Part shown: positions 11,938 through 22,730 of the stretch, piece after piece | Layout: each line of letters begins with the position of its first letter | Position numbering within the stretch: the stretch's first letter is position 1 | NCBI GenBank assembly: GCA_963854835.1 | Contig: OY978526.1 | Span: 37,176,501 to 37,240,500 of the forward strand | From: Megamerina dolium | Taxonomy: Eukaryota; Arthropoda; Insecta; Diptera; Megamerinidae | Direction: 5' to 3' | DNA length: 64,000 bases | Made by a program: the position numbers and the translations under genes | The notes under the pieces: generated by a model | Seen by the model: only the letters and a program-made list of their open reading frames with translations | What the model was told of the DNA's origin: nothing | Databases searched by the model: none

Positions 11938-12110
11938 AGCATGAATTTTGATAATATAATTCAATAATCTGCAAGCGTTGTTCGTTTATAGGTCGATTCA
12001 TGGTTAAATTATAGACCAAAGCAAACATGTTTGACAGTAACATGTTACACGAAAACAGCTGAGCCACCAAAAACAGTGTTGCCAAAAAGAATGTTGCCAA
12101 AAATCAACCT
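11938..12110 (-). pseudogene. 5' end of a DDE transposase (DUF4817-type N-terminus)
   Basis: On the minus strand a start codon near 12,002 gives MNRPINEQRLQIIELYYQNS and then CSVKKVHRA. This is the helix-turn-helix start of an IS630/mariner-like DDE transposase family that is common in insects; I recall it as carrying a DUF4817 N-terminal domain. About 100 bases of upstream sequence, including TTACTGTCAAACATGTTTGC, are also shared with 38,400-38,550. The shared part therefore includes the element's 5' leader, probably to its end at the GGTTGATTTTTGGCAAC motif near 12,105. Coding similarity stops after KVHRA. It is a truncated copy. Confidence 0.7.
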
Positions 12111-12599
12111 GTATATACTTTACTTTTATATAGATGGCTTGACTCAACGGAAAACCTAAACTTTGGATAATTCAAGCATATACACATATCCATATCTGCC
12201 TACCTTTTAGTTTTAACAGCCACTATAAGAGCAAACATTTTGTAGAGAAGCCCCCATAAGAAGAAGAGATATGGAGTGAGTATCTTTAAAGGATATATTG
12301 AGGAGTCATTCATATATTTTACCGCTGTAGAGGCGATTCCTGTTCAATTATGGGAATCGACAAATAACCCAATTACTGCCCAGTAATTGCCACTAGGAGG
12401 GGGAGGGGGTCAATTGTAAAGCTGAGCTCTATTTAACATCATCGCCATTGAAAACAGACAGTCTGATGAATTTCAACGGAAATGGCACAAATGAAACTTC
12501 GTGTACTCAACAGATAATATTTTTTGCATAAAATAACCATCACCGAAATCATGGAAAGCCTGAAAAATACTATGGAGGACTCCGCACCATCAACTTGAA
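12111..12599. other. Gene-free interval
   Basis: Nothing recognisable is seen. A short purine run with two G5 blocks (AGGAGGGGGAGGGGG) lies at about 12,395-12,410. Confidence 0.5.
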
Positions 12600-12668
12600 T
12601 AGTTAAGAAGTGGTACTCCGCTATGGTTCAGGTCGCTAGGATTCGTCGATAAAATCCATCGAATAATA

Positions 12669-12890
12669 TTGGACGATCGGAGAATGCAACTGCGTGAGGG
12701 AGTTATGCAAATATTTAAATATCTAAAAGCTATTCATAAAACGTCAACGATTGACCAAGTACATAGAATAGTCCATACGGTAGAAGAAGCTTTGGAGAAA
12801 AACAATGTCTGCTCAGCAATATTTTTAGATGTGGCACAGGCATTCGATAAAGTCCGATACAGTTTTCTGATCTTCTGGAATCTTATATAA
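12669..12890 (+). pseudogene. Jockey RT, palm-domain fragment
   Basis: A 73-codon frame covers the HSTIDQVHR-type motif and the FLDVAQAFDKV block that holds the first catalytic Asp of RT. It then shifts out of frame at KVRYSFLIFW where jockey has KVWHEGLLYKL. The following VPQGS block (about 12,950-12,985) is in another frame. It cannot make active RT. Confidence 0.7.
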
Positions 12891-13121
12891 AAGATCGTTA
12901 TTTCCGTATAAGACAAGGTCAAGCATATTCGAATATTAGGAAAATTAATGCCGGCGTTCCTCAAGGCAGCATACTTGGACCAGTTCTGATTTACCGGTTC
13001 CAAACCAAGCAAAATAGCCACATTTACAGATACCACTTGCATATTATCTGTTGGCATAAACGAACATAAAGCTTCTACAAAATTACAAGTATCTATTGAC
13101 GAGGTTGTTCAATGGACCAGA

Positions 13122-13337
13122 ATGTGGAATATTAAACTGAACAAGACAAAATCGAGTCACATTAACTTTACAAACAAGAAAATTGCGTACATACCAGTTA
13201 ATATCTTTTCAGTCTCTGTCCCATATGCTAACAATGCTAAGTATTTGGGTATGGCATTAAAAACAAAGCTTAAATGGAACGAACACATCAAAATTAAAGT
13301 AGCGGAACTTAACATCAAAAACCAAAAACTAAAATGA
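13122..13337 (+). pseudogene. Jockey RT, thumb/C-terminal fragment
   Basis: This 71-codon frame begins WNIKLNKTKSSHINFTNKK and continues to AKYLGMALKTKLKWNEHI. The block follows the YADD motif in jockey-clade RT (WxIKLNxxKSxHxxFT, then YLGxxLDxxLxW). It is interrupted by a stop after KNQKLK, and the family reading resumes with LIGRGLKLSVQNKLLIYNQI. Confidence 0.75.
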
Positions 13338-13765
13338 CTTATCGGTAGAGGCTTAAAACTGTCGGTACAAAATAAACTTCTGATATACAATCAAATATTG
13401 AAACCAGTGTGGACCTACGGAATCCAACTTTAGGGATGCACTGCAAATTCTAACGTTATTCAGCGTTTTCAAGAAGGTATGTAAGAAACGACGACCTACA
13501 CAAAAAGTCACTGACGCAATTAAATACTTCACTACTAAACACGTTATAAGGCTACAAAAACACATCAATGCTGAAGCTTCAATGCTTTGCAATGCAGCAA
13601 TATACACAAGAAGATTGAGAAGAACTAAACCACAGGATCTTGTAACTAATATCGTGTAAAATTTAGAAATTATTGTCTATTAAAATATTACTTGTTAGTT
13701 GTTAAACTAGATGTAATTTTATCAAATGTATTTATGTTTTGGAACGTTTCAATAAAAAAAAACAA

Positions 13766-15856
13766 AATGTCTGCTCAAAGAAGTCCAGTCGAGATTTAGC
13801 ATCGGTTCGTAATCGTAGAGAAAACATACATTCATCACAATACACTATGTGCAAGGCACAATCGTAACGGTGGACTTCTCATTGTGAATCGAATCCAAAG
13901 AAGCCAAGGGAGCGCTGTTAGCCGATACCTTTTTTGTGAAGCGGGCGATGTCATTCATAGCGATTACCTTGAAACAAACCTTGAGCAAAGTTAATATTTG
14001 GCAGGAATAAACAAATATAAATAAAATAAATATGTTTTTAGATTGTTATTCATTGTCATGTCTAGGAAATACACTTCTACTTGCTACTGTTACCATTAGT
14101 ATAAAATTTTTTTCTTCAAATCAAAAGACATTATTAATAGATGAGTATAGGTTTGTGCTCAATTGAATTTTATAATTATATGCATACATGGATGCAAATG
14201 TAGTGAGCTCATTGTCACATCCGTTACCATGAAAAAAGCAAACATATAGACACCGACTTAACTGATTGCTAATGCCAAACATATCGCTTATGCATACAAA
14301 TGGTATTGATGTCACTTCCGTTCGTTCAAATCACGATGAACCAATAATCTAACGAATCTCCACACCACACGTAGTAATCAAATGCAACATTCTCACACTC
14401 CTAAATACATAGTATGAACGCCAAAGATCAAATTGCTTAATTAGCTAATGTGAAATAATACAAATGGCGACATACACTATGTATTCATATATGTATATCA
14501 GAATGTGCATAGCTACAAATGTCGTAAATGCGTCACACACATCTAAGTAAGCCATATGATGATTCTCCCTTGTGATGATTCGCCCATCAAAGGACCAAAA
14601 CGCAGTCATGTTTAAATGACATGGAAGTACTAGTAATGCATGATTTAAAACAACAGCTACAATTTATGTTAAACAATCGAAATGTTGCAGTTGTTCAACA
14701 AACATCACTTTTATACATTTGTATATGGCGGATATATGCTAACATATTTATGTACGTACACATTCGTAGGTACATGGTGGATTCGTTTGAAAAGGGAGCA
14801 AATGACACGAATTTTGGATTACGAAAATTTTAATTCGTCATTTGGACTTACGTCTTTAAATAAGTATGTAGAATTCGTAGTATTACAAATAACAAAAAAT
14901 TAAACAACAACAACAAATATTGAAATGAAAGAACGAAGAGCCGCTGCACTAACAGCCATCATTATACATATGTATGTGGGTACGTAAGTACATATACAAT
15001 GTATATATTCGGATACGTTTGTAGATAATATTAAAATACACCAATGGTTGAAGATAAGCATTTATGCCTAAATAGAGCTTTATAGTATTTAGGATTTTAG
15101 ATTTATAGAAAAGATATATGTAATTATTTATATGTACAGGCATGTATACTCTTTTAATTAAGAAAAATGATTATTATCACAAAATTCCACATAATTCCAA
15201 TGGATATTTAATAGAAAAATATACTTACTATAGATATACATCAATATTACACTTGGTTGCTAATAAATATTGCCATAATGATAGTGATAATGATTATCAT
15301 TTTAGGTAATGCTCGTCATCAAATATAGTAAATATATATCAGATGTAGTCTATATTAGAAAAGTATTTAGTAGATAATTATTTAAGAAAATGCAATTTAA
15401 GTAACCTACTTCGTAATTTCTTTCTCTAGAGTTAATATTTATACAATTTTTAACAATTTTCTTTATGGACTTTAATCGTTATAAGCAATATCAAAAAAAT
15501 AATACAATTTTATTTATTTATTATAAATTTATTTATTTACGAGTTTTAATATTTTCTTGAAAAATATTTTTTTATTTTTATTTGTATTTTTAATTGATAA
15601 TTTTTACTCAGTGAAAATCTCATCAAAAATAAAACCTCACGCTGCAAAAATTACTCATTCTTGAAGTGCATTGTCATCGGTGATCAAATATGAGTTATTC
15701 GAAATAAAATTAAATGTAAATAGGTGATCATGATATATGAGTAACAATGCCGAAACGAATGAATAGCATGAATGAATTCGATCACTCCAAGTTAAATCAA
15801 AATTGAATTAAAATTTTTGCCTTCTAACCACTTTTTTCCGGAGCAAGAAGAAAGAG
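13766..15856. other. Gene-free AT-rich interval
   Basis: No coding or RNA gene was recognised. The stretch 14,940-15,860 is especially AT-rich. Nothing beyond scattered homopolymers and TATGTA strings can be described. Confidence 0.5.
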
Positions 15857-15899
15857 CTACGAGGGCAGATTGATAATGAAGCTACCTAAGTAGGAAAAA
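15857..15899. repeat. Mariner left terminal inverted repeat
   Basis: This starts CTACGAGGGCAGATTGATAA and is matched in reverse complement at 17,068-17,110 with four mismatches. It is the 3' end of the transposon relative to its transposase. Confidence 0.93.
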
Positions 15900-15923
15900 A
15901 ACATTTTCTTTTTCAAAAACCAT

Positions 15924-16948
15924 TTATTTCTCAACATAGTCTCCTTCTACTTCGACACACTTAGTAAGACGATATTCCAACTTTTTTATACCATCTGAAT
16001 AATACGATTTAGGGAACTCCTCAAAATACGCGTTAGTTTCGGTAATCAATTCTTCGTTTGAGCTGAATCTTTTTCCAGCGAGCCATTTTTTCCAGTTTGG
16101 AAACGGGAAACAGTCACTAGGAGCTAAATCTGGACTATAAGGTGGATAATCAACCAATTCGAAGTGTATTTCACGTAATTTTAGCATCGTATCTAATGCT
16201 GTGTGAACCGGTTCGTTGTCTTGAAGAAAGACCACTTTTTCCTACTTTAAATGTGGTCGTTTTTTCTTGATTGCATCATTCAATTGATCCAATAATGCAC
16301 GATAATACTTTCCTGTGATTGTGGATCCTATTTCAAGATAATCGATAAGCAATATTCCGAGTGCATCCCAAAATACAGTGGCCATAACCTTGCCAGCCGA
16401 TTTCACTGCCTTCGCCTTCTTCGGCGCACTTCCACCAGCTTCCACCCATTGTTTCGATTGATCTCAGGTTTAAGGTGTGTAGTAGTGGAACCACGTTTCA
16501 TCAACAGTTATTAATGACGCCAAAAATCAACAGGATTACGCTTTATCATGTCCAAACACCGCTGTGAAGTGGTCTCTCGAACTCGTTTTTGTTCGACACT
16601 GAGCAAACGCGGCACCCATCTTTCCGATAGCTTTTTCATATGCAAATGTTCATGCAAAATGTTGAACACACGTTCATATGAGATGTCTACAATTTCAACA
16701 ATCTCACGCAACTTAATATTTTCTTCAGTAACCCCCTCTTTTGGCCTTCCTGTTGATAGTATTGTTGCGGTGCTTGTTCGGCCGCGTTTAAATTCAGCAA
16801 TCCAATATTTTATCATGTAATCTGACGGAGCAGACTCACAGTAATGTTTATCGAGCTTTCCTTTGGTCTCTTTCGCCGTTTTTCCTTTCAAATAATCGTG
16901 CTTAATCACTGCACGAAATTCGCTTTTTTTCCATTTTTCAAGAAACAC
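15924..16948 (-). pseudogene. Mariner transposase (D,D34D), frameshifted
   Basis: Three pieces join in order on the minus strand. The N-terminal DNA-binding part (16,511-16,948) starts MFLEKWKKSEFRAVIKHDY, with GRPKEGVTEENI as the linker and WVPRLLSVEQK before the catalytic core. The first catalytic Asp is in TVDETWFHYYTP (about 16,475-16,510), in another frame and followed by two stops. A middle piece lies at 16,242-16,445. The C-terminal piece (15,924-16,235) holds QDNEPVHTA and YPPYSPDLAPSD, the second and third Asp, with exactly 34 residues between them. The last two pieces are separated by one stop codon. Few inactivating changes suggest a moderately recent insertion. Confidence 0.9.
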
Positions 16949-17067
16949 AAAAGTTGGTTACTTCAAACGACTACAACAAATAAACTAATCGATGAATTTG
17001 GGTAAAATTTTAACAGCCGACGTTTGACAGATCGCAATTTCAAAAATTTTTTTGTGTTTGTGCTGCC

Positions 17068-17110
17068 TTTTTCGTACTTAGGTAACTTCTTTATCAATCC
17101 GCCCTCGTAG
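17068..17110. repeat. Mariner right terminal inverted repeat
   Basis: The reverse complement starts CTACGAGGGCGGATTGATAA and pairs with 15,857-15,899. It lies at the 5' end of the transposase gene. Confidence 0.93.
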
Positions 17111-17334
17111 AAACACGCTAGTCTACGGAGATTGAGATGATTAGTGACAGGAATGAAACACGATAAATCTTTGGGTAGATCAAACGTATCTGCACAAAAG
17201 ATCTTCAGGTCGCGGTGCTTCACATAATAATAAAATAGATCAAACGCATGAGTGGAGATCCGGACTTTACCCACTTGGCCCACACTTGGCGCCAACTAGC
17301 GCGGTATATGTCTCCTAAACAAAGAAAAGAAAGA
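17111..17334 (-). other. Unidentified flank with open minus frame
   Basis: Between the mariner and the RTE fragment, the minus strand is open and reads MAPSVGQVGKVRISTHAFDL onward for about 62 residues until it crosses the mariner end. Composition is less AT-rich than the surroundings. No family was recognised. It could be a piece of another transposon into which the mariner jumped. Confidence 0.3.
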
Positions 17335-18083
17335 AAGATTGAAGCCTATGCTCAGCAAGCTGATTTGAACTTTTCAGTGTGGCTTCAGACCTAGTAGATC
17401 CACCATTGACCAGATTTGCACGTTACGCCAAATTCTGGAGAAGTCTCATGAAAAACTGATCGACACACACCAGCATTTTTCAGTAATCCTGCAAAACTCA
17501 TTCCACGTTGCTGAATGACACTGCATCACCCCTGTTGTTCAGTCAAAATTGTGAAGGAGCTCTATCCGCATTTAAAACTGAACAGAATTTCGGCGATTCA
17601 TTATCGTCAATGCTATTACGGAGAAAATAATACCAACTGCTGATTTACGACGTAATGGTACTATACCGTTGAACACGCGAGCAGTCAGTACAGCATTCTA
17701 AGAGTTGGAAAAAGAGTCAAGTCAAATGAGTCTTACGGTGAACGAGGGTAAGACGAAGTACCTAGTGTCAACAAACAAAGAGTTCCGGCATCTCGGACAG
17801 CATGTAACTGTTGGTAACTACGCTTTTGGAGTAATGAAGGACTTTGTCTATCTTGGCACCAGCATTAACACCAGTAATGGCGACAACCTGGATATATTGC
17901 GAAGGATCACTATTGCTAACAGATGCTACGTTGGGCTAAGTAAGCAATGCAAATAAGTAAACCACACTCGACAAGTCTCTCATCATGCCTGTCCTGACAT
18001 ATGGAGCCGATGCTTGGAAAATTTCCATATCAAATGAGAGAATACTCGGAGTTTTCGAGAGTAAACTCCTACGCAAGATCTTT
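17335..18083 (+). mobile_element. RTE-like LINE fragment, RT part, both ends lost
   Basis: The sequence follows the RTE copy at 56,331-58,150 (on the opposite strand) from the PMLSNLIGPYQCGFRPG region to the ERKVLRKIF region, with deletions and frameshifts. The block from the FVDYKAAFDS motif to the start of the MTLHNSRC region is mostly lost near 17,480. YADD is lost too: the sequence jumps from the GTIF region to NTRAVSTAF. The longest open piece is 17,705-17,956, reading MSLTVNEGKTKYLVSTNKE and then YLGTSINTSNG. The match ends abruptly at about 18,083. Confidence 0.85.
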
Positions 18084-18440
18084 GATGATCCGAGTCGATG
18101 TTGGCACTACGGGTCTATTTAACGTTCATCACACCAGAAGCATGCTTTGCATCGATCATCATGTGATCAATTTGATTCTTGTCTCGTTGATCTGTTGACA
18201 GCAAAATCTCTTTATGGATGTCGAGATATTGAAATCAGGTACTACTAATTACCATACTTTGTAATGCGGCAAAGTCGATCAGTGTCATTCCGTTATCGGA
18301 AGTGTTCTGGTGGAGGCGGAATTTTCCGAAAATTGAACCAAAACATGAGTTTGATATCGTCCTTCTCATCCGTCGGAGCGTAGGCACATATTAGGATGAT
18401 ATTGAAAAAGGTTGTCTTTATGCTGATTATTGTTAGCCGC
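18084..18440 (-). pseudogene. RTE-like endonuclease domain, antisense to its RT neighbour
   Basis: On the minus strand, with frameshifts, the sequence reads LICAYAPTDEKDD (about 18,365-18,405), LIDFAALQSM (about 18,245-18,275), NQIDHMMIDAKHAS (about 18,135-18,180) and finally ANIDSDH at 18,085-18,105. These are consecutive blocks of the AP-like endonuclease of RTE-type LINEs (YAPT; DFA; QIDH; SDH). The copy is cut off right after SDH, where the plus-strand RT fragment ends. The continuation above 18,440 (ST*RPPGTFLAALARRL) is open but not recognised. Confidence 0.75.
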
Positions 18441-19786
18441 CTCGCTAAGGCTGCCAGGAAGGTGCCCGGTGGTCGCTACGTGGAGGAACCCCATTGAAAA
18501 ATGAAGATGCCATCACTTAGCAAGCAGAATTAGATATATGTTGGCACCCTCATTACAGAAAAAACAGTGAGTTGACTTGCGATGAGTTCAAGAATGATTG
18601 CACTAGCACCACCCGGTTTGAGGCAGTTAGACACGTTAAATCACCAGACCAGATGTAAACGTACTATATAATGTATTTTGGTGCTACAATTCGTATGAAC
18701 TGTCAATTGTCAATTGAGTAGATTAAATGAAAAATGTTCATAGAAGTTTTCTCTAAAGCATACGAAGTTAATATTTTATATAATTTTTTTTTTTATTTCA
18801 AATATATGGTTAGCCCATTAAGCCCATTTATATGCGACAAAAACTTAGTTTAGTGGACATTAAAAAATCATTATTTTATTTTTATATGTATATTTCATGT
18901 TTTCCAAATATTCATAACTGTATTCAGAATTCCTGTATATTTTTATATTATTTTTAGTTTTGTTTTTACTTTTATTTCTAATTTTAATTTTTTTCTTGTT
19001 TTATATATATATATTTTTTTTATGTACGTATACAAACATATATTTTTTAATTGGCTTTTTATGCCTAAATTTACTTTCTCGCATTTCTTCATTATGACGT
19101 TAAAGAGGTTATGCTAGTTACTAATGATATAAAAAAAACCACGAGAGTTGTTAAATTAATATCTCTTTTTTAAACTTTTTAAATAGAAACAGAGCAGCCC
19201 TACAAATTGCCCTAATATCTATTGTTGTTTTCACCATGTTCTTCCTCTTTATTTAACATAAATCCTTTTTAATAAAACAACAAACTACCATGTATACTTA
19301 TCATTTTACAAATTCTTTTCCTCTTGGTATTTTACCATAAACTAGTTTTCAGTCGACATGACCGCCACCTTTTGGGTGGTCTTCCTGGATATCTATTTAT
19401 TTTTGTTGACATTCCCATTAGTGGACTGACATTCTACTGTCCTTTTCTTATTTTTCGACTCCATTTTGCAATATCTTATATTTCACAAATTAACCTTATT
19501 TTCTCGTAGCGCTTTAGATCAGTTTTCTCTGTAGTTGTAGTATCAAGCTTGTTTAATTCTTTATTTTACGACATTATCAGTTTTCATCAAGTTTTCTAGA
19601 TGTGTGGGTTTTACTTGAAATTACATCTCGTAAATATTCTCAAATTTATGATGCTTTCCTTGTTTGGTAATCCCTCCGAGATTTTGAATTAATTCGAAAT
19701 ATAAAGAATCTACATGTATTCGAATTGAGCTTGAAATTTCCCGGTCAGTCTAATTTAATCCAGATTAGAGGTGTCCCATCATTACA
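18441..19786. other. Gene-free AT-rich interval
   Basis: The part up to about 18,660 may still be LINE-derived. Beyond it nothing is recognised. A minus-strand stretch near 19,350-19,395 (GRPPKRWRS in one frame) resembles LINE C-terminal motifs but is too short to call. Confidence 0.45.
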
Positions 19787-20106
19787 TACTATGCTCAGCA
19801 ACTATGCTTGGACCGTATCAGTGTGGCTTCAGACCTGGTAAATCCACCATCGACCAGATTTTCACACTGCGCCAAATCCTGGAGAAGACCCAAGAAAAAC
19901 AGATCGACACACACCACCTATTTGTTGATTATAAAGCCGCTTTCGACAGTCCGGTAAGGGATTACCTCTATGCAACAATGTCTGAGTTCAGTATTCCTGC
20001 AAAGCTCATTCGACTTTGTAGAATGACACTGCATAACTCCCGTTGTGCAGTGAAAATTGGGAAGGACCTCTCCGCACCGTTTAATATCGAACGGGGTTTC
20101 AGATAA
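19771..20106 (+). pseudogene. RTE RT, palm N-terminal part
   Basis: The frame carries PYQCGFRPGKSTIDQIFTLR, the LFVDYKAAFDS block with the first catalytic Asp, and the IPAKLIRLCRMTL block, ending at a stop where the family has RQGDSLS. The first ~5 codons are flanking DNA. Confidence 0.85.
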
Positions 20107-20205
20107 TGTGATTCGTTATCATGCGACTTCTTCAATCTTATTATAGAGAAAATAATACGAGCTGCTGATCTACGACATAATGGCACTATCTTCAACAAAA
20201 GTGTC

Positions 20206-20388
20206 ATGCTGTTAGCGTATGCCGACGATATTGACATAATCAGTGCAGCATTCTCAGAGTTGGAAAGAGAGTCGCGTCGGATGGGTCTCACGGTGAACGA
20301 GGGCAAGACGAAGTATCTAGTTCAACAAACAAAGAGTCCCGGCGTCTTGGACAGCACGTCACTGTTGACAACTACGCTTTTGAAGTAG
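20206..20388 (+). pseudogene. RTE RT, YADD part
   Basis: It starts MLLAYADDIDII, the RT catalytic YADD block, and continues to GLTVNEGKTKYLV before a single-base deletion changes frame. Seven codons present in the 56,375-58,150 copy (GMNTRAV) are missing just after YADDIDII. Confidence 0.85.
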
Positions 20389-20441
20389 TAAGGGACTTTG
20401 TCTATCTTGGAACCAGCATTAACAGCAGTAATGACGTCAGC

Positions 20442-20975
20442 TTGGAGATCATGCGTAGGGTAACTCTTGCTAACAGGTGTTACTTTGGGCTGAGTAAGCA
20501 TTTGAGAAGTCGAGCCCTCTCTCGAAGAACGAAAACTACACTCTACAAGTCTCTCATCATGCCTGTCCTAACATATGGCGCTGAATCCTGGACAATTTCC
20601 ACCTCGGATGAGCGAATGCTTGGAGTTTTCGAGAGAAAAGTCCTACGCAAGATCTTTGGACCTATTTGCGTTGGTGGCGAGTACCGAATAAGGTACAACC
20701 ATGAGCTGTACGAGCTGTATGCCGATATTGACATAGTAAAGCGCATCAAAATCCAGCGGCTGCGCTGGCTAGGTCATGTCGAGCGAATGGAAGAACACGC
20801 TCCAGCTAAGAAGGTGTTATATTCGCAACCCGCTGGAGGACGACGCAGAAGAGGAAGACCAAACCTCCGGTGGAAAGACCAAGTACTGGAGAACCTGACG
20901 GCGCTTGGAATTTCTAACTGGCGCCAGCTAGCGAAGAACAGAGATGGCTGGCGAAGCATGTTATTTTCGGCCTAA
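20442..20975 (+). pseudogene. RTE ORF2, C-terminal part
   Basis: The 177-codon frame covers MRRVTLANRCYFGLSKHLRS, MPVLTYGAESWTIS, ERKVLRKIFGPICVGGEYR and the C-terminal block IKIQRLRWLGHVERME with GRRRRGRPNLRWKDQV. This is the usual C-terminal signature of RTE-type LINEs. The natural stop codon is kept. It is the distal part of a polyprotein, not a gene of its own. Confidence 0.88.
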
Positions 20976-21020
20976 ATCGATATTCGGTTGTTATGGCCAC
21001 ATAAACAAGAAGAAGAATCA

Positions 21021-22148
21021 TTACATTTGCCTGTGTCTCTTTGAAAAAAGAATGAGTCACAAAAAATATAACTAATACTAATGCACTTCAAAAGTTCTGG
21101 TATACGATATTTTAGTGATAAAATATCATATATCACATATTCGTTGAATATCTGTAAGCACTGTGATAAAATATTCTTCGTGACCATTTGGTCACGATTA
21201 GCAGTCCAGCGTTGCCCGAGTGGAAAAACTATCCACCATACCACCACGTTTTCAGGTGTAGAGTGAAAGAAAATTATTTTCTTAGATAATTTAAATACAA
21301 AAATAGGCAAACAGACGCAAATGTATATTTCATCATCCATTTAAATCTGTGCAATTTTTTTGAGTTAATTTAAATTGCCATATCTACATTTTTGACAAAT
21401 AGTTGTGTGTTAAGGGATTCCTTCTTTATATAATTTTTAGTTCAAATACTTCTTGAATGCGATTCTTGTATTGAAATCCCAATGCACATCTTGCAATTAT
21501 GATACATTTCCTGCATATGCAGTTGAAACAGTAAAATTCGAAATAGAATCAATATTAAGCAAATCAATAAATCGATTGAAGCAGTGAACAACGAAATAGC
21601 ACAAAAGCACATAAATTCAATATACCAAGATCAATGTTAATTCAAAAAATCAGTAGATAATATCTTCATATACTTCATTTTTATTTTTTTAGTTTTTTTA
21701 TTTTTGACAACAACCATAGCAGGCAAGCGTTTTCCAATAAATCGTGGTTTTTCAATGATAAGTCATATTTGATGCTCCAGCACGTCAAATTTTGAGCATT
21801 GATTTCGAAAGTAGACATCTTCATTTGGATAGAAACACTACATGTTGGAAATTTTCATGCACCGAAGCAGATCACATATTTTGCATCAAACTTGTTCGTG
21901 TCACTTGAATAGCTCATAGATTAATTTGCAACAATATTAAGTTTCTTGGTTGATAAGCTTTGTAGGTATACTGATACATCCAATGTAAAAGAATAATACA
22001 ATAAAATATGTACAAATAATATATTTCATAAATGACTGTAATGATGATTAAATAAGTGACTTGGAAAAACGTGATAGAATCATTTTTTAAGATATTCCAT
22101 TTTTCATATCAATAGCATGTCAATATATATGACAAGAAATAAGTTGCA
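21021..22148. other. Gene-free interval
   Basis: No feature was recognised. A 122-codon minus frame (20,972-21,340) begins inside the RTE 3' end and has no domain. Confidence 0.5.
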
Positions 22149-22546
22149 TCTTATTTCTCACTAAAAATAAAAATAAATATGTGGCCACATAAAGCCCCAA
22201 AGGGCTCATTGGCCGAGCTTCTCTTCCATTACTGTTGTGCGTCTTAAATTTTGGACAATATTAGAAGGGACCTACTTATTTTAGCCGGTTCCGAACGGCA
22301 GAATATTTGTGACATCACTTTTTCTGAGCTTTGTCACAGAGTTCTTTAAGAAGCTTTTTCATGGCAAGTTGTTACTGTCGGAAGAATTGCCAATTGCTTG
22401 CCGACAGGTGGGTACCGTTCGAAAGAAAAATCTTATCGATATTAAATTTTGTTATGCATCAGCCGGGGATTGAACCACCGACCTACAGATCAGAAGGCGA
22501 ACACACTAACCACTGAGCTACGGCACCCACTCTTATTTCTCACTAA
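22149..22546 (-). repeat. Full-length SINE with 16 bp target-site duplication
   Basis: The element (about 22,165-22,530, minus strand) begins GGGTGCCGTAGCTCAGTGG at 22,529 descending. That includes a perfect RNA polymerase III A box match, TAGCTCAGTGG. The B box region reads GGTTCAATCC. It ends in TTTATTTTTATTT. It is flanked by TCTTATTTCTCACTAA at 22,149-22,164 and again at 22,531-22,546. The exact duplication shows it moved by retrotransposition and is rather young. About 366 bases is close to the 357 of the 58,344 copy. Confidence 0.93.
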
Positions 22547-22599
22547 CATCCCAAAATTGTCAAACAAATATTGCTCTATAAAATCACGACTTCTAAATT

Positions 22600-22730
22600 C
22601 ACAACGAATTCATAGCAGATATAAAATCTCTGGGTATGCATTTGGACAGAATGCTCTCATGGAAAACTCACATTTGTTGCAAAAATGGAATCAAATTCAA
22701 AATGCAACAGCTGGTTAGTAAATAGTAAAT
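22600..22730 (+). pseudogene. Jockey-like RT fragment
   Basis: Around 22,616-22,715 one plus frame reads IKSLGMHLDRMLSWKTHI. This matches the VKYLGxHLDxRLTWKxHI block downstream of YADD in jockey-clade RT. The frame continues for about a dozen residues without clear similarity. The fragment lies directly beside the SINE at 22,149-22,546. It is probably a relic of an older insertion. Confidence 0.5.

Larger units (their letters stand above)
12600..13765 (+). mobile_element. 5'-truncated jockey-clade LINE
   Basis: Plus-strand frames read STIDQVHRIVHTVEEALEKN, then SAIFLDVAQAFDKV (RT block with the first catalytic Asp). NAGVPQGSILGPVL follows, then KYLGMALKTKLKWNEHI and the C-terminal ILKPVWTYGIQL and YTRRLRRTKPQDLV. 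These are jockey-clade RT signatures. The YADD block is not present: sequence jumps from LGPVL to an ATFTDTTCILSVG-like stretch. Several frameshifts and stops separate the pieces. The coding part ends near 13,655, followed by about 100 bases and an A-run at about 13,752-13,765, a plausible poly(A) tail. Endonuclease and ORF1 are absent. Confidence 0.8.
15857..17110 (-). mobile_element. Mariner transposon, complete ends, broken transposase
   Basis: Terminal inverted repeats of 43 bases lie at 15,857-15,899 and 17,068-17,110, differing at four positions and starting CTACGAGGGC. The usual mariner TA target duplication can be read at 15,858-15,859 and 17,108-17,109, which makes the element proper about 1.25 kb, normal for mariner. 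The transposase lies on the minus strand between the repeats. Having both ends and all three catalytic blocks makes it the most complete DNA transposon in the window. Confidence 0.93.
19787..21020 (+). mobile_element. RTE-like LINE, 5'-truncated copy
   Basis: This copy starts inside the RT (LGPYQCGFRPGKSTIDQIF) and runs through to the stop codon and the 3' end GGCCTAAATCGATATTCGGTTG. It lacks endonuclease and the RT fingers. Inactivating changes are few. They are a stop at 20,104-20,106 (GFRQGD became GFR-stop), a 21-base in-frame loss after YADDIDII, and a one-base loss near 20,325. Nucleotide identity to the 56,331-58,150 copy looks very high by eye. The flanking AGAAGAAGAAT after the 3' end takes the place of the TAAG tail. 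Confidence 0.9.

Noticed and set aside
12393..12411. G-quadruplex candidate
   Set aside because: Only two G5 runs are present, not the four needed.
19350..19400. GRPPKRWRS-like minus-strand motif resembling a LINE C-terminus
   Set aside because: Only nine residues and no neighbouring blocks; chance cannot be excluded.
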